Shown here: piece after piece, positions 1 through 8,557 of the stretch
Layout: each line of letters starts with the position of its first letter
Position numbering within the stretch: position 1 is the stretch's first letter
Assembly: GCF_042676605.1 (NCBI RefSeq)
Contig: NZ_JBHTHQ010000021.1
Location: forward strand, 496,001 to 560,000
Length of the DNA: 64,000 bases
DNA from: Alloscardovia venturai
Lineage (GTDB): Bacteria > Actinomycetota > Actinomycetes > Actinomycetales > Bifidobacteriaceae
Direction: 5' to 3'
Program-made: the position numbers and the translations under genes
Notes under the pieces: model-generated
The model's input: the letters and a program-made list of their open reading frames with translations, nothing else
Told to the model about the DNA's origin: nothing
Database searches by the model: none

Positions 1-398
1 GATTGAGCTTTCCTAATGCCTTCTTCGGCATCGCAGCTGAGTCAGTTTTCGTGACCGTTGCTGTCATCGGTTTATCGCACGTTATTGTTCCTCGATGGTT
101 TGCGGCTGCTACATGGTGTGGGGGCGCAGTAGCTGTCATCTATGCTACGTGGCTTTTCACGCAGTCAGCCTTTGTTATTGAGGCTCTGTGCCCGTGGTGT
201 ATGCTCCTGCTCGTATCTACGTGGTTTCAATTTATGGCTCTCAGTCATGCCACGTACGCCATCCAGAAACTCCCCCGCAAAACGAGCGGACTCTTTACCT
301 ACTATCATCTCAATCTTGATTTACTCGTCGACCTCATCATTTTCGTTGTAATCGCTGCGATTATCGTATTCAAATACGGAACGACACTTTTTGCGTAG
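1..398 (+). CDS. Vitamin K epoxide reductase (VKOR) family protein, 5'-truncated
   Basis: This is the C-terminal part of a VKOR-family integral membrane thiol oxidoreductase, which reoxidises DsbA-like partners using quinone. The window begins inside the gene. The readable part opens with SFPNAFFGI, matching the segment that follows the first Cys/Ser region of the family. The redox motif CPWC lies at residues 63-66 of the readable part, within three to four hydrophobic helices. The N-terminal helix and the loop cysteines lie outside the window. The stop is at 396-398, 29 bases before the next start. Family call is from motif and hydropathy; the physiological partner is unknown. Confidence 0.85.
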   Translation, partial: LSFPNAFFGIAAESVFVTVAVIGLSHVIVPRWFAAATWCGGAVAVIYATWLFTQSAFVIEALCPWCMLLLVSTWFQFMALSHATYAIQKLPRKTSGLFTYYHLNLDLLVDLIIFVVIAAIIVFKYGTTLFA

Positions 399-427
399 CA
401 CAGTGGCAATAGCACAAAGGTTCCACC

Positions 428-791
428 ATGTACACAGCTGAGACTCTCAAAAAAATATCTGCGCGATTTCTATCATGCACGCATAGAAAATCCGTGGCAC
501 AAGTATCCTGCATTCTTCATTATTCGTCACGAGCATGGGAAGAAATGGTTTGGTCTCATCATGGCCGCATCAGAGTACACGCTCGGCGTGTCCGACGATA
601 GGGAGAAACTCATCGATGCCATTAATATCAAACTTGATCCTAGAGATGTTGAATTTTTCAAAGATCAGCCGGGGTTTTTACCTGCCTATCATATGAATAA
701 AACGCACTGGGTTACCGTTCTGCTCAATGGAACCGTGCCAGACGAGACTCTTGAAGAACTTATCAAAACAAGTCACGATTTAACGGAGTAA
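428..791 (+). pseudogene. MmcQ/YjbR-family protein, frameshifted at an A7 tract
   Basis: A good ribosome site (AAAGG at 416-420, seven bases before the ATG) starts MYTAETLKK in one frame, which then runs into the A7 run at 449-455. From there the family-like sequence (YLRDFYHARIENPWHKYP...) continues in a different frame to the stop at 789-791. Reading six A instead of seven gives one continuous protein of about 120 residues, normal for MmcQ/YjbR (double-wing fold, function poorly defined). Without correction, translation from 428 ends early and only a fragment from the ATG at 561 remains. It could be a true mutation, slippage or phase variation, or a sequencing error in a homopolymer. Confidence 0.75.
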
Positions 792-866
792 CAAAACTCT
801 TTCATGCACCATATATAAGCAGTATGCACGAATGCTTGTGCTACTGTCGGCTAGCCATCTAGCTGC

Positions 867-1814
867 CTAGCTCCAAAGTTTCACTTGCGCGACAAGCCGC
901 GCATCACCAGTTAAGTACACGCGGTCAGGTAGTACGCTGACAGTGAGAGTACCTCCTGGCACAGTAATAGTCCAATTGTTAATTCCCGTGCGTGCTCGAA
1001 GTACTACGCCCGCAGCGCACAGTCCTGTGCCACATGACAATGTCTCGCCTGCGCCACGTTCATTGACACGCATAGTTGCATATCCAGCATCCGCATGTGT
1101 ATCTATAGAATCTATCCGCACAAATTCAGCGTTCTGACCAGCTGATAATACTGGCTCTACAACTGGCGTACGCGTTAAATCAAGCTCTTCTATATCAGGC
1201 ATATCGTTAATTTCGATAGACATGCTCATGCCATAGCCGTCGAAAGCAAACTCTACCGGTTCTTTAACGACACTGACTACATGAGGATTGCCCATATCGA
1301 CAAAAGTTCCGCGACAGCTCCCCTCTGCTCCAGGGATAGATACAAGAAATTCGCCCTGCTCTCCCATCTTCCACGGCCCCATATCGATGGTGAAGACGTC
1401 TTTGCCTAAGCCCTCAACTTGTCCAAGTCGCGTAAGTACTTTTACTCCTGCACGTGTCCCAAGCATAAACGGTTCATCCTTCGTAACAGTCGCAAGCCCA
1501 TAGCGTATCGCGAGCGCGGCGGTTACACGAGTACCATTGCCACACATCTCAGCGAGAGAACCATCAGCATTGCGATAGTCCATGAACCAAAGCGCGCCAG
1601 CATTGTAAAGGTCTGTTACAGCTTCATCGTCGAGATCGGAAACAAACTCTGGCTTTGTTAAGCGTATAAGTCCATCCGCTCCAATTCCAAAATGACGATT
1701 GCATAAGAAACGTATCTCTTCCTCATCTGGCTCATATTTCCCAGCTTCATCGAGATAAAGAACGAAATCGTTACCTGTGCCATGACCTTTGATAACAGTG
1801 CTTGGATATGTCAT
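867..1814 (-). CDS. dapF: Diaminopimelate epimerase
   Basis: Converts LL- to meso-diaminopimelate in the cytosol, for lysine and peptidoglycan precursor synthesis. Both catalytic cysteines are present: Cys91 in MCGNGTR and Cys261 in SCGTGLCAAG, one in each of the two pseudo-symmetric halves. The N-terminal HGTGNDF segment is typical. At 315 aa it is slightly longer than the roughly 275-aa proteobacterial enzyme, as in actinobacteria. It is transcribed divergently from the patatin gene, with only 60 bases between. No Shine-Dalgarno sequence is visible, and a TAAGAT box sits six bases before the ATG, suggesting a leaderless transcript. Confidence 0.95.
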   Translation of the reverse strand: MTYPSTVIKGHGTGNDFVLYLDEAGKYEPDEEEIRFLCNRHFGIGADGLIRLTKPEFVSDLDDEAVTDLYNAGALWFMDYRNADGSLAEMCGNGTRVTAALAIRYGLATVTKDEPFMLGTRAGVKVLTRLGQVEGLGKDVFTIDMGPWKMGEQGEFLVSIPGAEGSCRGTFVDMGNPHVVSVVKEPVEFAFDGYGMSMSIEINDMPDIEELDLTRTPVVEPVLSAGQNAEFVRIDSIDTHADAGYATMRVNERGAGETLSCGTGLCAAGVVLRARTGINNWTITVPGGTLTVSVLPDRVYLTGDARLVAQVKLWS

Positions 1815-1820
1815 ACATTT

Positions 1821-1826
1821 ATCTTA
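1821..1826 (-). promoter_or_regulatory. Putative leaderless -10 box of dapF
   Basis: On the minus strand TAAGAT is followed by six bases and then the dapF ATG. The spacing puts transcription initiation at or next to the A of the start codon. No convincing -35 was found. Confidence 0.45.
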
Positions 1827-1860
1827 GCGTGGAATGTCGCCCATCATACAGACAGCGAAC

Positions 1861-1866
1861 TACACT
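1861..1866 (+). promoter_or_regulatory. Putative leaderless -10 box of the patatin gene
   Basis: TACACT ends eight bases before the ATG at 1875, and no Shine-Dalgarno sequence lies between. It mirrors the arrangement in front of divergent dapF. Confidence 0.4.
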
Positions 1867-1874
1867 AAACAATT

Positions 1875-2714
1875 ATGGTTACAGGAATTATTGACGTAGG
1901 TGGCGGATATCGCGACATTTTTGGTGCAGGTGTGCTCGATGGTTTGCTTCATGATGAAATATCTTTCGACCGATGCTATGGAATTTCTGCGGGTAGCGGA
2001 AACATCTCCTCATTTCTTTCTGGCCAGTATAAGCGTAATTACCGTTTCTACGTTGAGTATGCTTTCCGCCATCGTTACGCCTCTATGCGTAACCTCGTGC
2101 GTACACATAATTTTGTAGGACTTGACTATGCGTACGGTACGCTCTCTAATAGTAACGGTGAGTACCCGCTCGACTTCGATGCAATGATGACCAACCCTGC
2201 GACATTTACCATCGTGGCAACTAATGCCATCACTGGCGAGCCACGCTACTTTGACAAAAGTGATTTACACAAAGATGATTACTCCCCTATCATGGCATCG
2301 TCATGCGTTCCTGTAGCAAACCGCCCCGTAGTCATTGATAAGGTACCTTACTTTGATGGCGGACTTGCCGACCCAATTCCTGTGCAGCGCGCGTTTGATG
2401 ATGGCTGCGACAAGGTCGTACTCATCGTGACTCATCCACGTGACTTTGTGCGTGATCCCAAAAAAGATGTCGCACCTGCACGCGTTATTCAACGCAAGTA
2501 TCCGTTTGCAGCCCAATCTTTGCGCGACCGAGCCCAAACATACAATGATGAGATGGCAGTAGCAGAAAAATATGCGGCGCAAGGCAAACTGCTCATCATA
2601 GCTCCCGATGATACTTTCGGCTTGTCTACGCTCTCAAAGACACGACAAGGCTTGATAGATATGTATCACAATGGTTTTGACAAAACGGATAGTATCGCTC
2701 AATTTCTTGCATAA
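1875..2714 (+). CDS. Patatin-like phospholipase family protein
   Basis: Serine lipid acyl hydrolase of the patatin (RssA/YjjU-like) group. The oxyanion-hole glycine-rich stretch is at residues 9-12, the nucleophile Ser39 lies in GISAGS, and the catalytic Asp161 is in the DGG motif (YFDGGLADP), giving the Ser-Asp dyad. There is no signal peptide or membrane helix, so it is probably cytoplasmic or membrane-peripheral. At 279 aa the length is normal for the bacterial family. It lies between divergent dapF and downstream murI (73-base gap). The physiological lipid substrate is not inferable. Confidence 0.9.
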   Translation: MVTGIIDVGGGYRDIFGAGVLDGLLHDEISFDRCYGISAGSGNISSFLSGQYKRNYRFYVEYAFRHRYASMRNLVRTHNFVGLDYAYGTLSNSNGEYPLDFDAMMTNPATFTIVATNAITGEPRYFDKSDLHKDDYSPIMASSCVPVANRPVVIDKVPYFDGGLADPIPVQRAFDDGCDKVVLIVTHPRDFVRDPKKDVAPARVIQRKYPFAAQSLRDRAQTYNDEMAVAEKYAAQGKLLIIAPDDTFGLSTLSKTRQGLIDMYHNGFDKTDSIAQFLA

Positions 2715-2787
2715 TAATACACAATAAATAGTAACGAATGATGAGTAACAGACAGTAAGCATTTATCACATAAAAGCAGGTTTATTC

Positions 2788-3564
2788 ATGGCGAACGATG
2801 CAGCAATTGGCGTTTTTGACTCTGGACTGGGTGGTATTTCAGTAGTCAATCAAATTCACAAGGAACTTCCTCATGAAGACATCCTCTTCTTTGGCGACTC
2901 TGCACACGCACCCTACGGTACCCGCTCCACTACGGACGTGCAACGTCTTAGTTTCGCTGTGGCAAATCATCTCGTTGAGCGGGGAGTAAAGGCAATCGTC
3001 ATCGCTTGTAATACTGCCACGAGCGCTGCTGCATCAGCTCTACGCCAGCGCTATAACGTGCCTATCATTGGCATGGAGCCAGCTCTGAAACTCGCATGTG
3101 ATTTGGGCGATGGTAAGCCTCAACATGTGCTTGTCACTGCAACTCCGCTTACTTTGCGCGAAAAGAAATTTGCAGCACTCATGAAGCGTTTCGAAAGCAT
3201 ACATACTATTGAAAAACTACCTACTCCTCGACTCGTGGAGATAGTGGAAAATGGGCAGTTGCATGATTCCGCTCTTGTGTATGAGACATTGCACGAGTAC
3301 TTAGATGATTTTGATCTCTCATCCATCAACTCCATTGTGCTCGGCTGCACTCATTTCACCTATTATCGAGAGTATTTCAAGGCCTTTGTCCCATCACATG
3401 TCGCTATCGTAGACGGTAATGATGGAACCGCGCGCCACCTGCATGAAATTCTTCGCAATCGTGATGCGCTCTCTCAACGTACACGACTCGGCACTATCGC
3501 ACTAGAAAACTCCTCGCCAGATTCTCGTCTCATGGCGCTGTCTGAGGAATTTGTCGAACGTTAA
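2788..3564 (+). CDS. murI: Glutamate racemase
   Basis: Makes D-glutamate for peptidoglycan in the cytosol by a cofactor-independent two-base mechanism. The two catalytic cysteines are visible: Cys74 in ACNTATS and Cys187 in LGCTHF, with the N-terminal FDSGLGG motif. Length (258 aa) is normal. An AGCAGG ribosome site precedes the ATG. Together with dapF on the other side of the patatin gene it forms a small cell-wall precursor neighbourhood. A GC-rich hairpin follows the stop. Confidence 0.95.
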   Translation: MANDAAIGVFDSGLGGISVVNQIHKELPHEDILFFGDSAHAPYGTRSTTDVQRLSFAVANHLVERGVKAIVIACNTATSAAASALRQRYNVPIIGMEPALKLACDLGDGKPQHVLVTATPLTLREKKFAALMKRFESIHTIEKLPTPRLVEIVENGQLHDSALVYETLHEYLDDFDLSSINSIVLGCTHFTYYREYFKAFVPSHVAIVDGNDGTARHLHEILRNRDALSQRTRLGTIALENSSPDSRLMALSEEFVER

Positions 3565-3583
3565 GCGTTCTCAACGTGCAGAG

Positions 3584-3609
3584 CGGAGTGCGCGCATTGC
3601 CGCACTCCG
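3584..3609. terminator. Hairpin between convergent murI and the DUF488-GNAT gene
   Basis: Nine-base perfect stem (3584-3592 with 3601-3609) and an eight-base loop between convergent genes. There is no long T-run, so termination strength is uncertain. Confidence 0.5.
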
Positions 3610-3651
3610 TAGAGCGACACTTCGCAACGTAAGGCGTGAAGTATTTCCTCT

Positions 3652-4650
3652 TTACCGTATAGCGCGTTTAAAGAGGAAATCAGTTTGATTATCCTCACCG
3701 ACCATAAAGCTGTGTTCACTGAAACGTTCGAATCCCCAATTCTTATAGAATTCTTGCGCGGCATAATTGTATTCCCACACGCCGAGCCAGCACTGCTCAT
3801 ATCCATGACGTTTGCCATACTCCAACGCATAATTCATAAGATAGCTACCGAGTTTATGTCCCTTATACGCAGTCATCACATAGAGACGCTGAATTTCTAA
3901 GGAATGCGAAGGGATATTTTCTCCCTCTTCAGTTTGTGCTCCAGAATCATTGAATTTGAGTAGAGCCGCCACCTCGTCGCTCTCATCATTGATAAGAAAG
4001 AAATGGTGCATCTTCGCATTCTCCAACTCGCGTAAGAGCGCTTCTCGACTAAAAGCTTGTGCTACGAAATCATCCATGTCCCTCTGAGCAGCAGTGCCTG
4101 CGAATGTATCTTCAAAGGTTACAGAAGCAATCCACTGCATAGTCTGTATATCATCTACGTTTGCTTGACGCATGGTGAAACCCGTAAGTTGAGGTATATC
4201 TTGTGAGCTCTTATGGTGAGATGACTGTGCAGGGATAATTGCAATTTCACGCCCCTGATGATTTATCACTGTTTCATGCTCAGGAGCCATAAGCTCTAAG
4301 AGGTAGTTGCGCAATATATGAGCATGGTTATTCACAGGATCTTTAGCACCATAAACGAGCGTAATACGGTCGTTATCGTGGTCTTTCATGAGGTTGAGCA
4401 CATGTTGCACAGCAGGATTATCATCGAGCTCCTCACGATATCGATCCGCGAATTCTCCGTACCGTTCAGGATCGTGATTCCACCACTTGCGCAACTCAGG
4501 ACTAGGCGCTATATCTTTATCCCATTCATCAAGTTGAGCCTTAACTTTAGAGATACCACGCGGCCAGAGTCTATCCACAAGCATGCGATAGCCGTCTACT
4601 TGAGGATTTGCTGGAACGTATGCTCTTTTCAAGGTAATCTCGACACTCAT
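3652..4650 (-). CDS. DUF488 domain fused to a GNAT N-acetyltransferase
   Basis: Two domains lie in one 332-aa frame. Residues about 5-120 match the DUF488 (YeaO-like) family: VDRLWPRG near residue 25, then a WWNHDPERYGEF segment and LVYGAKD. Residues about 158-332 are a complete GNAT fold, starting TMRQANVDDI and carrying an acetyl-CoA binding stretch around YKGHKLGSYLMNYAL. A roughly 38-residue polar linker joins them. Both halves are usually separate genes. Substrates are unknown. The upstream 4651-4809 interval separates it from the next minus-strand gene, so it probably has its own promoter. Confidence 0.8.
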   Translation of the reverse strand: MSVEITLKRAYVPANPQVDGYRMLVDRLWPRGISKVKAQLDEWDKDIAPSPELRKWWNHDPERYGEFADRYREELDDNPAVQHVLNLMKDHDNDRITLVYGAKDPVNNHAHILRNYLLELMAPEHETVINHQGREIAIIPAQSSHHKSSQDIPQLTGFTMRQANVDDIQTMQWIASVTFEDTFAGTAAQRDMDDFVAQAFSREALLRELENAKMHHFFLINDESDEVAALLKFNDSGAQTEEGENIPSHSLEIQRLYVMTAYKGHKLGSYLMNYALEYGKRHGYEQCWLGVWEYNYAAQEFYKNWGFERFSEHSFMVGEDNQTDFLFKRAIR

Positions 4651-4809
4651 GGTTCCACAATGACACGCAGGTACGACGAAAGCGACAAGATTCCACTCGT
4701 CGCCTTCTTACCTGTCACGTTTTATCACGCCATCTCGCATGTGATACGTATAAATAACAGTGACACAAACACGTTAGCAAATATTATTAAAGCGCGTTTT
4801 AGTGTATTT

Positions 4810-7800
4810 TTAACGCATTTGCCATAGCTTCACTGCCCAATTTTTAATCGACTCAAAGAAAGCAGCAAGAAGAATCAATCCTGCTCCCGCTACGAAAAGG
4901 GTGATAAACCAATATTGACTTGCCACCGCTGCGACAATGACCCATGTACGAATCAACGCATAGACAAACAAACCAATAGCACCGGTCAGAAGTGGCGCTT
5001 TCAAAGCACACACCGCGCCATACACAAGCAAACCGATAAGTACGATGACAAGGACAACATCGCGGGCATTCTGCCAACTATACGTTCCTGTCATACTTAT
5101 GATAAAGCTTGGCACAAGCCCCACTGTTAGCGCTGGCCACATTGTACGTGCGCTGCGCAACTGTGGTTTGTGCTTGAGATACATCACAGCGCATATGAAG
5201 AGCACAACGCCAGCAACGAGACTAAACACATCAGGCATATTAACTGGCTCTACCTGTTCAATCCATGCCGCAAGAGCAAGGAAGATAACGTTGCCTACGG
5301 CAAGGTAGCCGATGAGCGAACGATGCGACATCTGAGCACTCTCAAGATTTACTCTGCCGACACACCAATAAGCTATAGCTGCTAACGAGATGCCGATAAA
5401 GAGGATGAGTCCGACAAACTTCATAGATCCTGCCGCGAAAGTGAGTCCTAGAATAACCGTTGCAATTTCGAGAATAACCATCGCACCGAGCGGATGGAAG
5501 GTTGGTTTCATAGGATGTGTTGGTATCTGCACGTGAGGATAAGTTTCTTTCCCCGGTCCAAGAGCCATAATTGTTGCATATACGAGCGTAAATACGATAA
5601 CCGTGGCATCAGGGACATGATCGACGAGGATACTATCGAGGTTAAATGCCAGCGCAGAAAGCATAACGGTACCTAAAGCATCTAGAACAACCGCCCATGT
5701 GACGCTAGCTCCCTGCGACGTACCAATTCGAGTTGCAATGAGAAGCACTATGAGCAGAACTGCGACTATCGCACGATAGAGTGATGTCGTATCCGTAATG
5801 CTGACATGTGCAATTCCAAGCACAATGCTCACCCACGCAATAGCACGAATTGTGATAAGCATTGAAGCATAACTGTATTCGTGTTTTTCGCTACTAAGGA
5901 AAGCTGCATACTGACGACGTGTGAACCACATGATAGCGATAAGTGCAGTCGCTATCACAAGGTTAGTGATGCCATATGCAATAGTGAAATTGCCTGATGC
6001 TGCAAGATAAATAGCCGCTACGGCGAAAATGAGAGCCCCATGTTCCGTATACTTCACGCCAAGAAGACGCATTCCAACCCATAGCACCGCGATAAATTCT
6101 ATGAGCAGAGCAACCCACAGAGCCTTCATCTGATATGTATATGCTGGTGCAGATATATTCGGCACATACAATGCAGCACGTATTAATGCGCTCATCGTTT
6201 CTATACCTATGACTACTGCACCAAAAACTTGTGCATGGTGGACTACGAAATGTTGGGATAGCTTGCGTCCACAGCTCCAAGCGATAAATGCCGCGACGAC
6301 ACCAATCAATATGTATATATCCATCGGCTGCATATAGCCATGAGAATCGACACGTGAACTAATAGGTAGAAATACAGTAAGTGCAGCTACAGCGTCCATC
6401 GCATACATCACTGACAGACTGCCCCCGTTGGTGAGAGCGCTTAAATCTTCTTCCAGACGACGAAGCGATATGATAGATGCACCCCATACGACTGCGATAA
6501 CAATCGGCGTGATAAATGCCGCTGCAGCAAAGCCAGGGATACTGTAGCCAACGGATGGAATCATCAACACAACCACGCTCACGAAAGATCCCGCAATCCA
6601 CACATACTGCGCATATGTCAGCTTATTTCCTCGCTTATAAATGCCGGTCCCCATCAGCAAAGACACAAGAAGAAAACCGACATATATAGGAATCTCATTG
6701 CTCTTATGCGGCATGATAAATGGCATAAAGAATAGTGTCGGTAGAACGAGAATGGTGGATATCCACATGCTTGACTTTAGTTGCGATGCGTTGTCCTGCT
6801 GCCGAGTGACAGTGCTCATGCCCCATCCTACAGCAGCGATGAGTGCTAATGGAAGTGCAGCGAACATAGCGCCTCGATACTGAGGGATGACGTTAGTAAC
6901 TGACATGAAGATGACATCCACGATAAAGATACCGAATCCGAGGATGTTCATACCTTCGGCAGTCGCGTGCAAACGTTTACGCAGCAGATATGCCACAACG
7001 AGTGCGAGTACACCAAAAATCCCTATTGTCAATGCACGCGCACCGTTCCCCATGTACATAAATGCTACAGACAAGAAGGCTATGGCAGAAAGAACCACAA
7101 GACCGACGCCGACGCCTAGCATGATATTCTGCGTAGTCATGTGACCGCGTGAAGAACGTACTGCATCCGGTTGTGTTGACATAGCAGCGCTGCTTGCCAT
7201 GCCTGTCTGAGCCATAGACATAGCAGGCATTGGAGACGTTATAGCAGTAGCGACTTGCATTGGCTGCTGCATAGCAGGTTGCGCATCTACGTGCACTGGA
7301 TTTGATTGCGCATACGCGTGCTGAGCGGACTGTACCTGCGGCGTAGTGACTGACTGGGAAACTGAAGCAGTGCTTTCATAAGAAGTAGTCACGACACTTT
7401 CGTAGATGTTCTCGCTCGAGTAGGTATACAACGACTCCAAAGGTTGTGAAATCGACTGTGCTCCATGCACCTCGAGCTGTGCTGTCTGCGAAATTACACT
7501 ATTTATCACAGCATTGCGTTCTGACCACAGCTTGACAACAATGTGAGATACATCATTAATCTTAAATGCTAATGAGTCTGTCAGATCTAAGCCAAAAGTC
7601 GTGCACTGAACGTCATGGATTGCTTTGAAACTATCCGGCTCGAGCGTGGTATCAGTGAGATTTTCGACGCGCGTCGGCCATACAAACTTAGGTACAGGCT
7701 CACCTGGATGAAACTTTTCGAATAATTGGTACAGATACACAGCACGCTGCTCCATCAATGCAGCAATGCGCGCATTCAGCTCTCGCACACGCAGCGCTTG

Positions 7801-7932
7801 ATGGTTCTTCGTATCAAAACCTAACGAACTAATCGTACTGTCAGCCATGCGTTCAAACGTATCTGGAAATAGCTCCGTATCCCTGAGAAGAGACAAAGAT
7901 TTGGGCCACGTATAGTGCGCTTCCACCGTCAT
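4810..7932 (-). CDS. Very large polytopic membrane protein with an N-terminal duplicated domain
   Basis: About 1040 residues. Residues 1-150 are soluble and hold two collinear copies of a roughly 60-residue unit (W9-R63 and W85-R139, offset exactly 76, sharing W-P, L-x-P-D-[TS]-F and a G-[FL]-D position). A Ser/Gln/Met/Ala-rich linker follows to about residue 270, then more than twenty hydrophobic helices to the end. It resembles actinobacterial SCO7613-type membrane proteins of unknown function. I chose ATG 7932: GGGGAAAGG lies just upstream, whereas GTG 7950 lies inside that ribosome site. The GTG would overlap the upstream GNAT stop by four bases, so it remains possible. Confidence 0.7.
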   Translation of the reverse strand: MTVEAHYTWPKSLSLLRDTELFPDTFERMADSTISSLGFDTKNHQALRVRELNARIAALMEQRAVYLYQLFEKFHPGEPVPKFVWPTRVENLTDTTLEPDSFKAIHDVQCTTFGLDLTDSLAFKINDVSHIVVKLWSERNAVINSVISQTAQLEVHGAQSISQPLESLYTYSSENIYESVVTTSYESTASVSQSVTTPQVQSAQHAYAQSNPVHVDAQPAMQQPMQVATAITSPMPAMSMAQTGMASSAAMSTQPDAVRSSRGHMTTQNIMLGVGVGLVVLSAIAFLSVAFMYMGNGARALTIGIFGVLALVVAYLLRKRLHATAEGMNILGFGIFIVDVIFMSVTNVIPQYRGAMFAALPLALIAAVGWGMSTVTRQQDNASQLKSSMWISTILVLPTLFFMPFIMPHKSNEIPIYVGFLLVSLLMGTGIYKRGNKLTYAQYVWIAGSFVSVVVLMIPSVGYSIPGFAAAAFITPIVIAVVWGASIISLRRLEEDLSALTNGGSLSVMYAMDAVAALTVFLPISSRVDSHGYMQPMDIYILIGVVAAFIAWSCGRKLSQHFVVHHAQVFGAVVIGIETMSALIRAALYVPNISAPAYTYQMKALWVALLIEFIAVLWVGMRLLGVKYTEHGALIFAVAAIYLAASGNFTIAYGITNLVIATALIAIMWFTRRQYAAFLSSEKHEYSYASMLITIRAIAWVSIVLGIAHVSITDTTSLYRAIVAVLLIVLLIATRIGTSQGASVTWAVVLDALGTVMLSALAFNLDSILVDHVPDATVIVFTLVYATIMALGPGKETYPHVQIPTHPMKPTFHPLGAMVILEIATVILGLTFAAGSMKFVGLILFIGISLAAIAYWCVGRVNLESAQMSHRSLIGYLAVGNVIFLALAAWIEQVEPVNMPDVFSLVAGVVLFICAVMYLKHKPQLRSARTMWPALTVGLVPSFIISMTGTYSWQNARDVVLVIVLIGLLVYGAVCALKAPLLTGAIGLFVYALIRTWVIVAAVASQYWFITLFVAGAGLILLAAFFESIKNWAVKLWQMR

Positions 7933-7946
7933 AATCCTTTCCCCTT

Positions 7947-8528
7947 TCACCTCTGCCCTGCGGTCTGCATATCTTTTTCAAATTTGAAGAAGAGCTCACC
8001 GCTAGGAAAAGTTTCCACAGCACCGTCACTCATAGGATGCTTTTCATTGAAAAATTCAGTAATTACGAACCCAAGTTTATTCACATAAAAATGAATATTG
8101 CGCACTTCAAAGTAAGGAGTATACAGTGTCCATTTTTGTGCTGAAGGGTACTGAGCGCTCACGTACTCCCAAAGCCCAGAACCGATACCCTGACCGTGCG
8201 CTTTCACGTCCACATAAAGAATCTCTAACTCCATATTTTCAGGAGTATCACCCTTTTCTGGAGCGGCGATCGCTCCGCCAACGACACACCCATTACGCGA
8301 TGCAAAGAAAGCCTGAGCACCTTGCTTACCCCACGATTCACGAACATCGCTCTCAGGCATCACCGACTCACCATGTTCGCTATGAGCACCAAATTCCTCG
8401 CCATATTTATCTCTCACTGCAGCATCAAACGCAGGCTGAACTCCATCAAGAAAAGTGCGATAGTCGTGTTCACTGTTCATATCTGCAACACGAAAAGTTA
8501 GCGATGCATCTGTAGCATATTCTTCCAT
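7947..8528 (-). CDS. GNAT family N-acetyltransferase
   Basis: A 193-aa single-domain acetyltransferase. The acetyl-CoA pyrophosphate-binding motif is seen as VDVKAHGQGIGSGLWEYV, followed by the C-terminal NIHFYVNKLGF segment typical of the fold. The substrate is not predictable. It lies directly upstream of, and probably in one transcript with, the giant membrane protein. It has no Shine-Dalgarno sequence; TAGTAT lies six bases before the ATG, suggesting a leaderless start. It is divergent from the DUF1304 gene with only 29 bases between. Confidence 0.85.
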   Translation of the reverse strand: MEEYATDASLTFRVADMNSEHDYRTFLDGVQPAFDAAVRDKYGEEFGAHSEHGESVMPESDVRESWGKQGAQAFFASRNGCVVGGAIAAPEKGDTPENMELEILYVDVKAHGQGIGSGLWEYVSAQYPSAQKWTLYTPYFEVRNIHFYVNKLGFVITEFFNEKHPMSDGAVETFPSGELFFKFEKDMQTAGQR

Positions 8529-8534
8529 GGTGCC

Positions 8535-8540
8535 ATACTA
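8535..8540 (-). promoter_or_regulatory. Putative leaderless -10 box of the GNAT gene
   Basis: Minus-strand TAGTAT, then six bases, then the ATG at 8528. The 29-base intergenic region leaves no room for a normal leader. Confidence 0.5.
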
Positions 8541-8545
8541 GCAGG

Positions 8546-8551
8546 TAGAAT
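8546..8551 (+). promoter_or_regulatory. Putative leaderless -10 box of the DUF1304 gene
   Basis: TAGAAT, then six bases, then the ATG at 8558. It lies five bases from the divergent GNAT -10 box. Confidence 0.5.
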
Positions 8552-8557
8552 GACGAT

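Noticed and set aside
820..846. Hairpin between the frameshifted YjbR gene and dapF, considered as a terminator
   Set aside because: Stem of eight pairs with a bulge and no T-run on either side.
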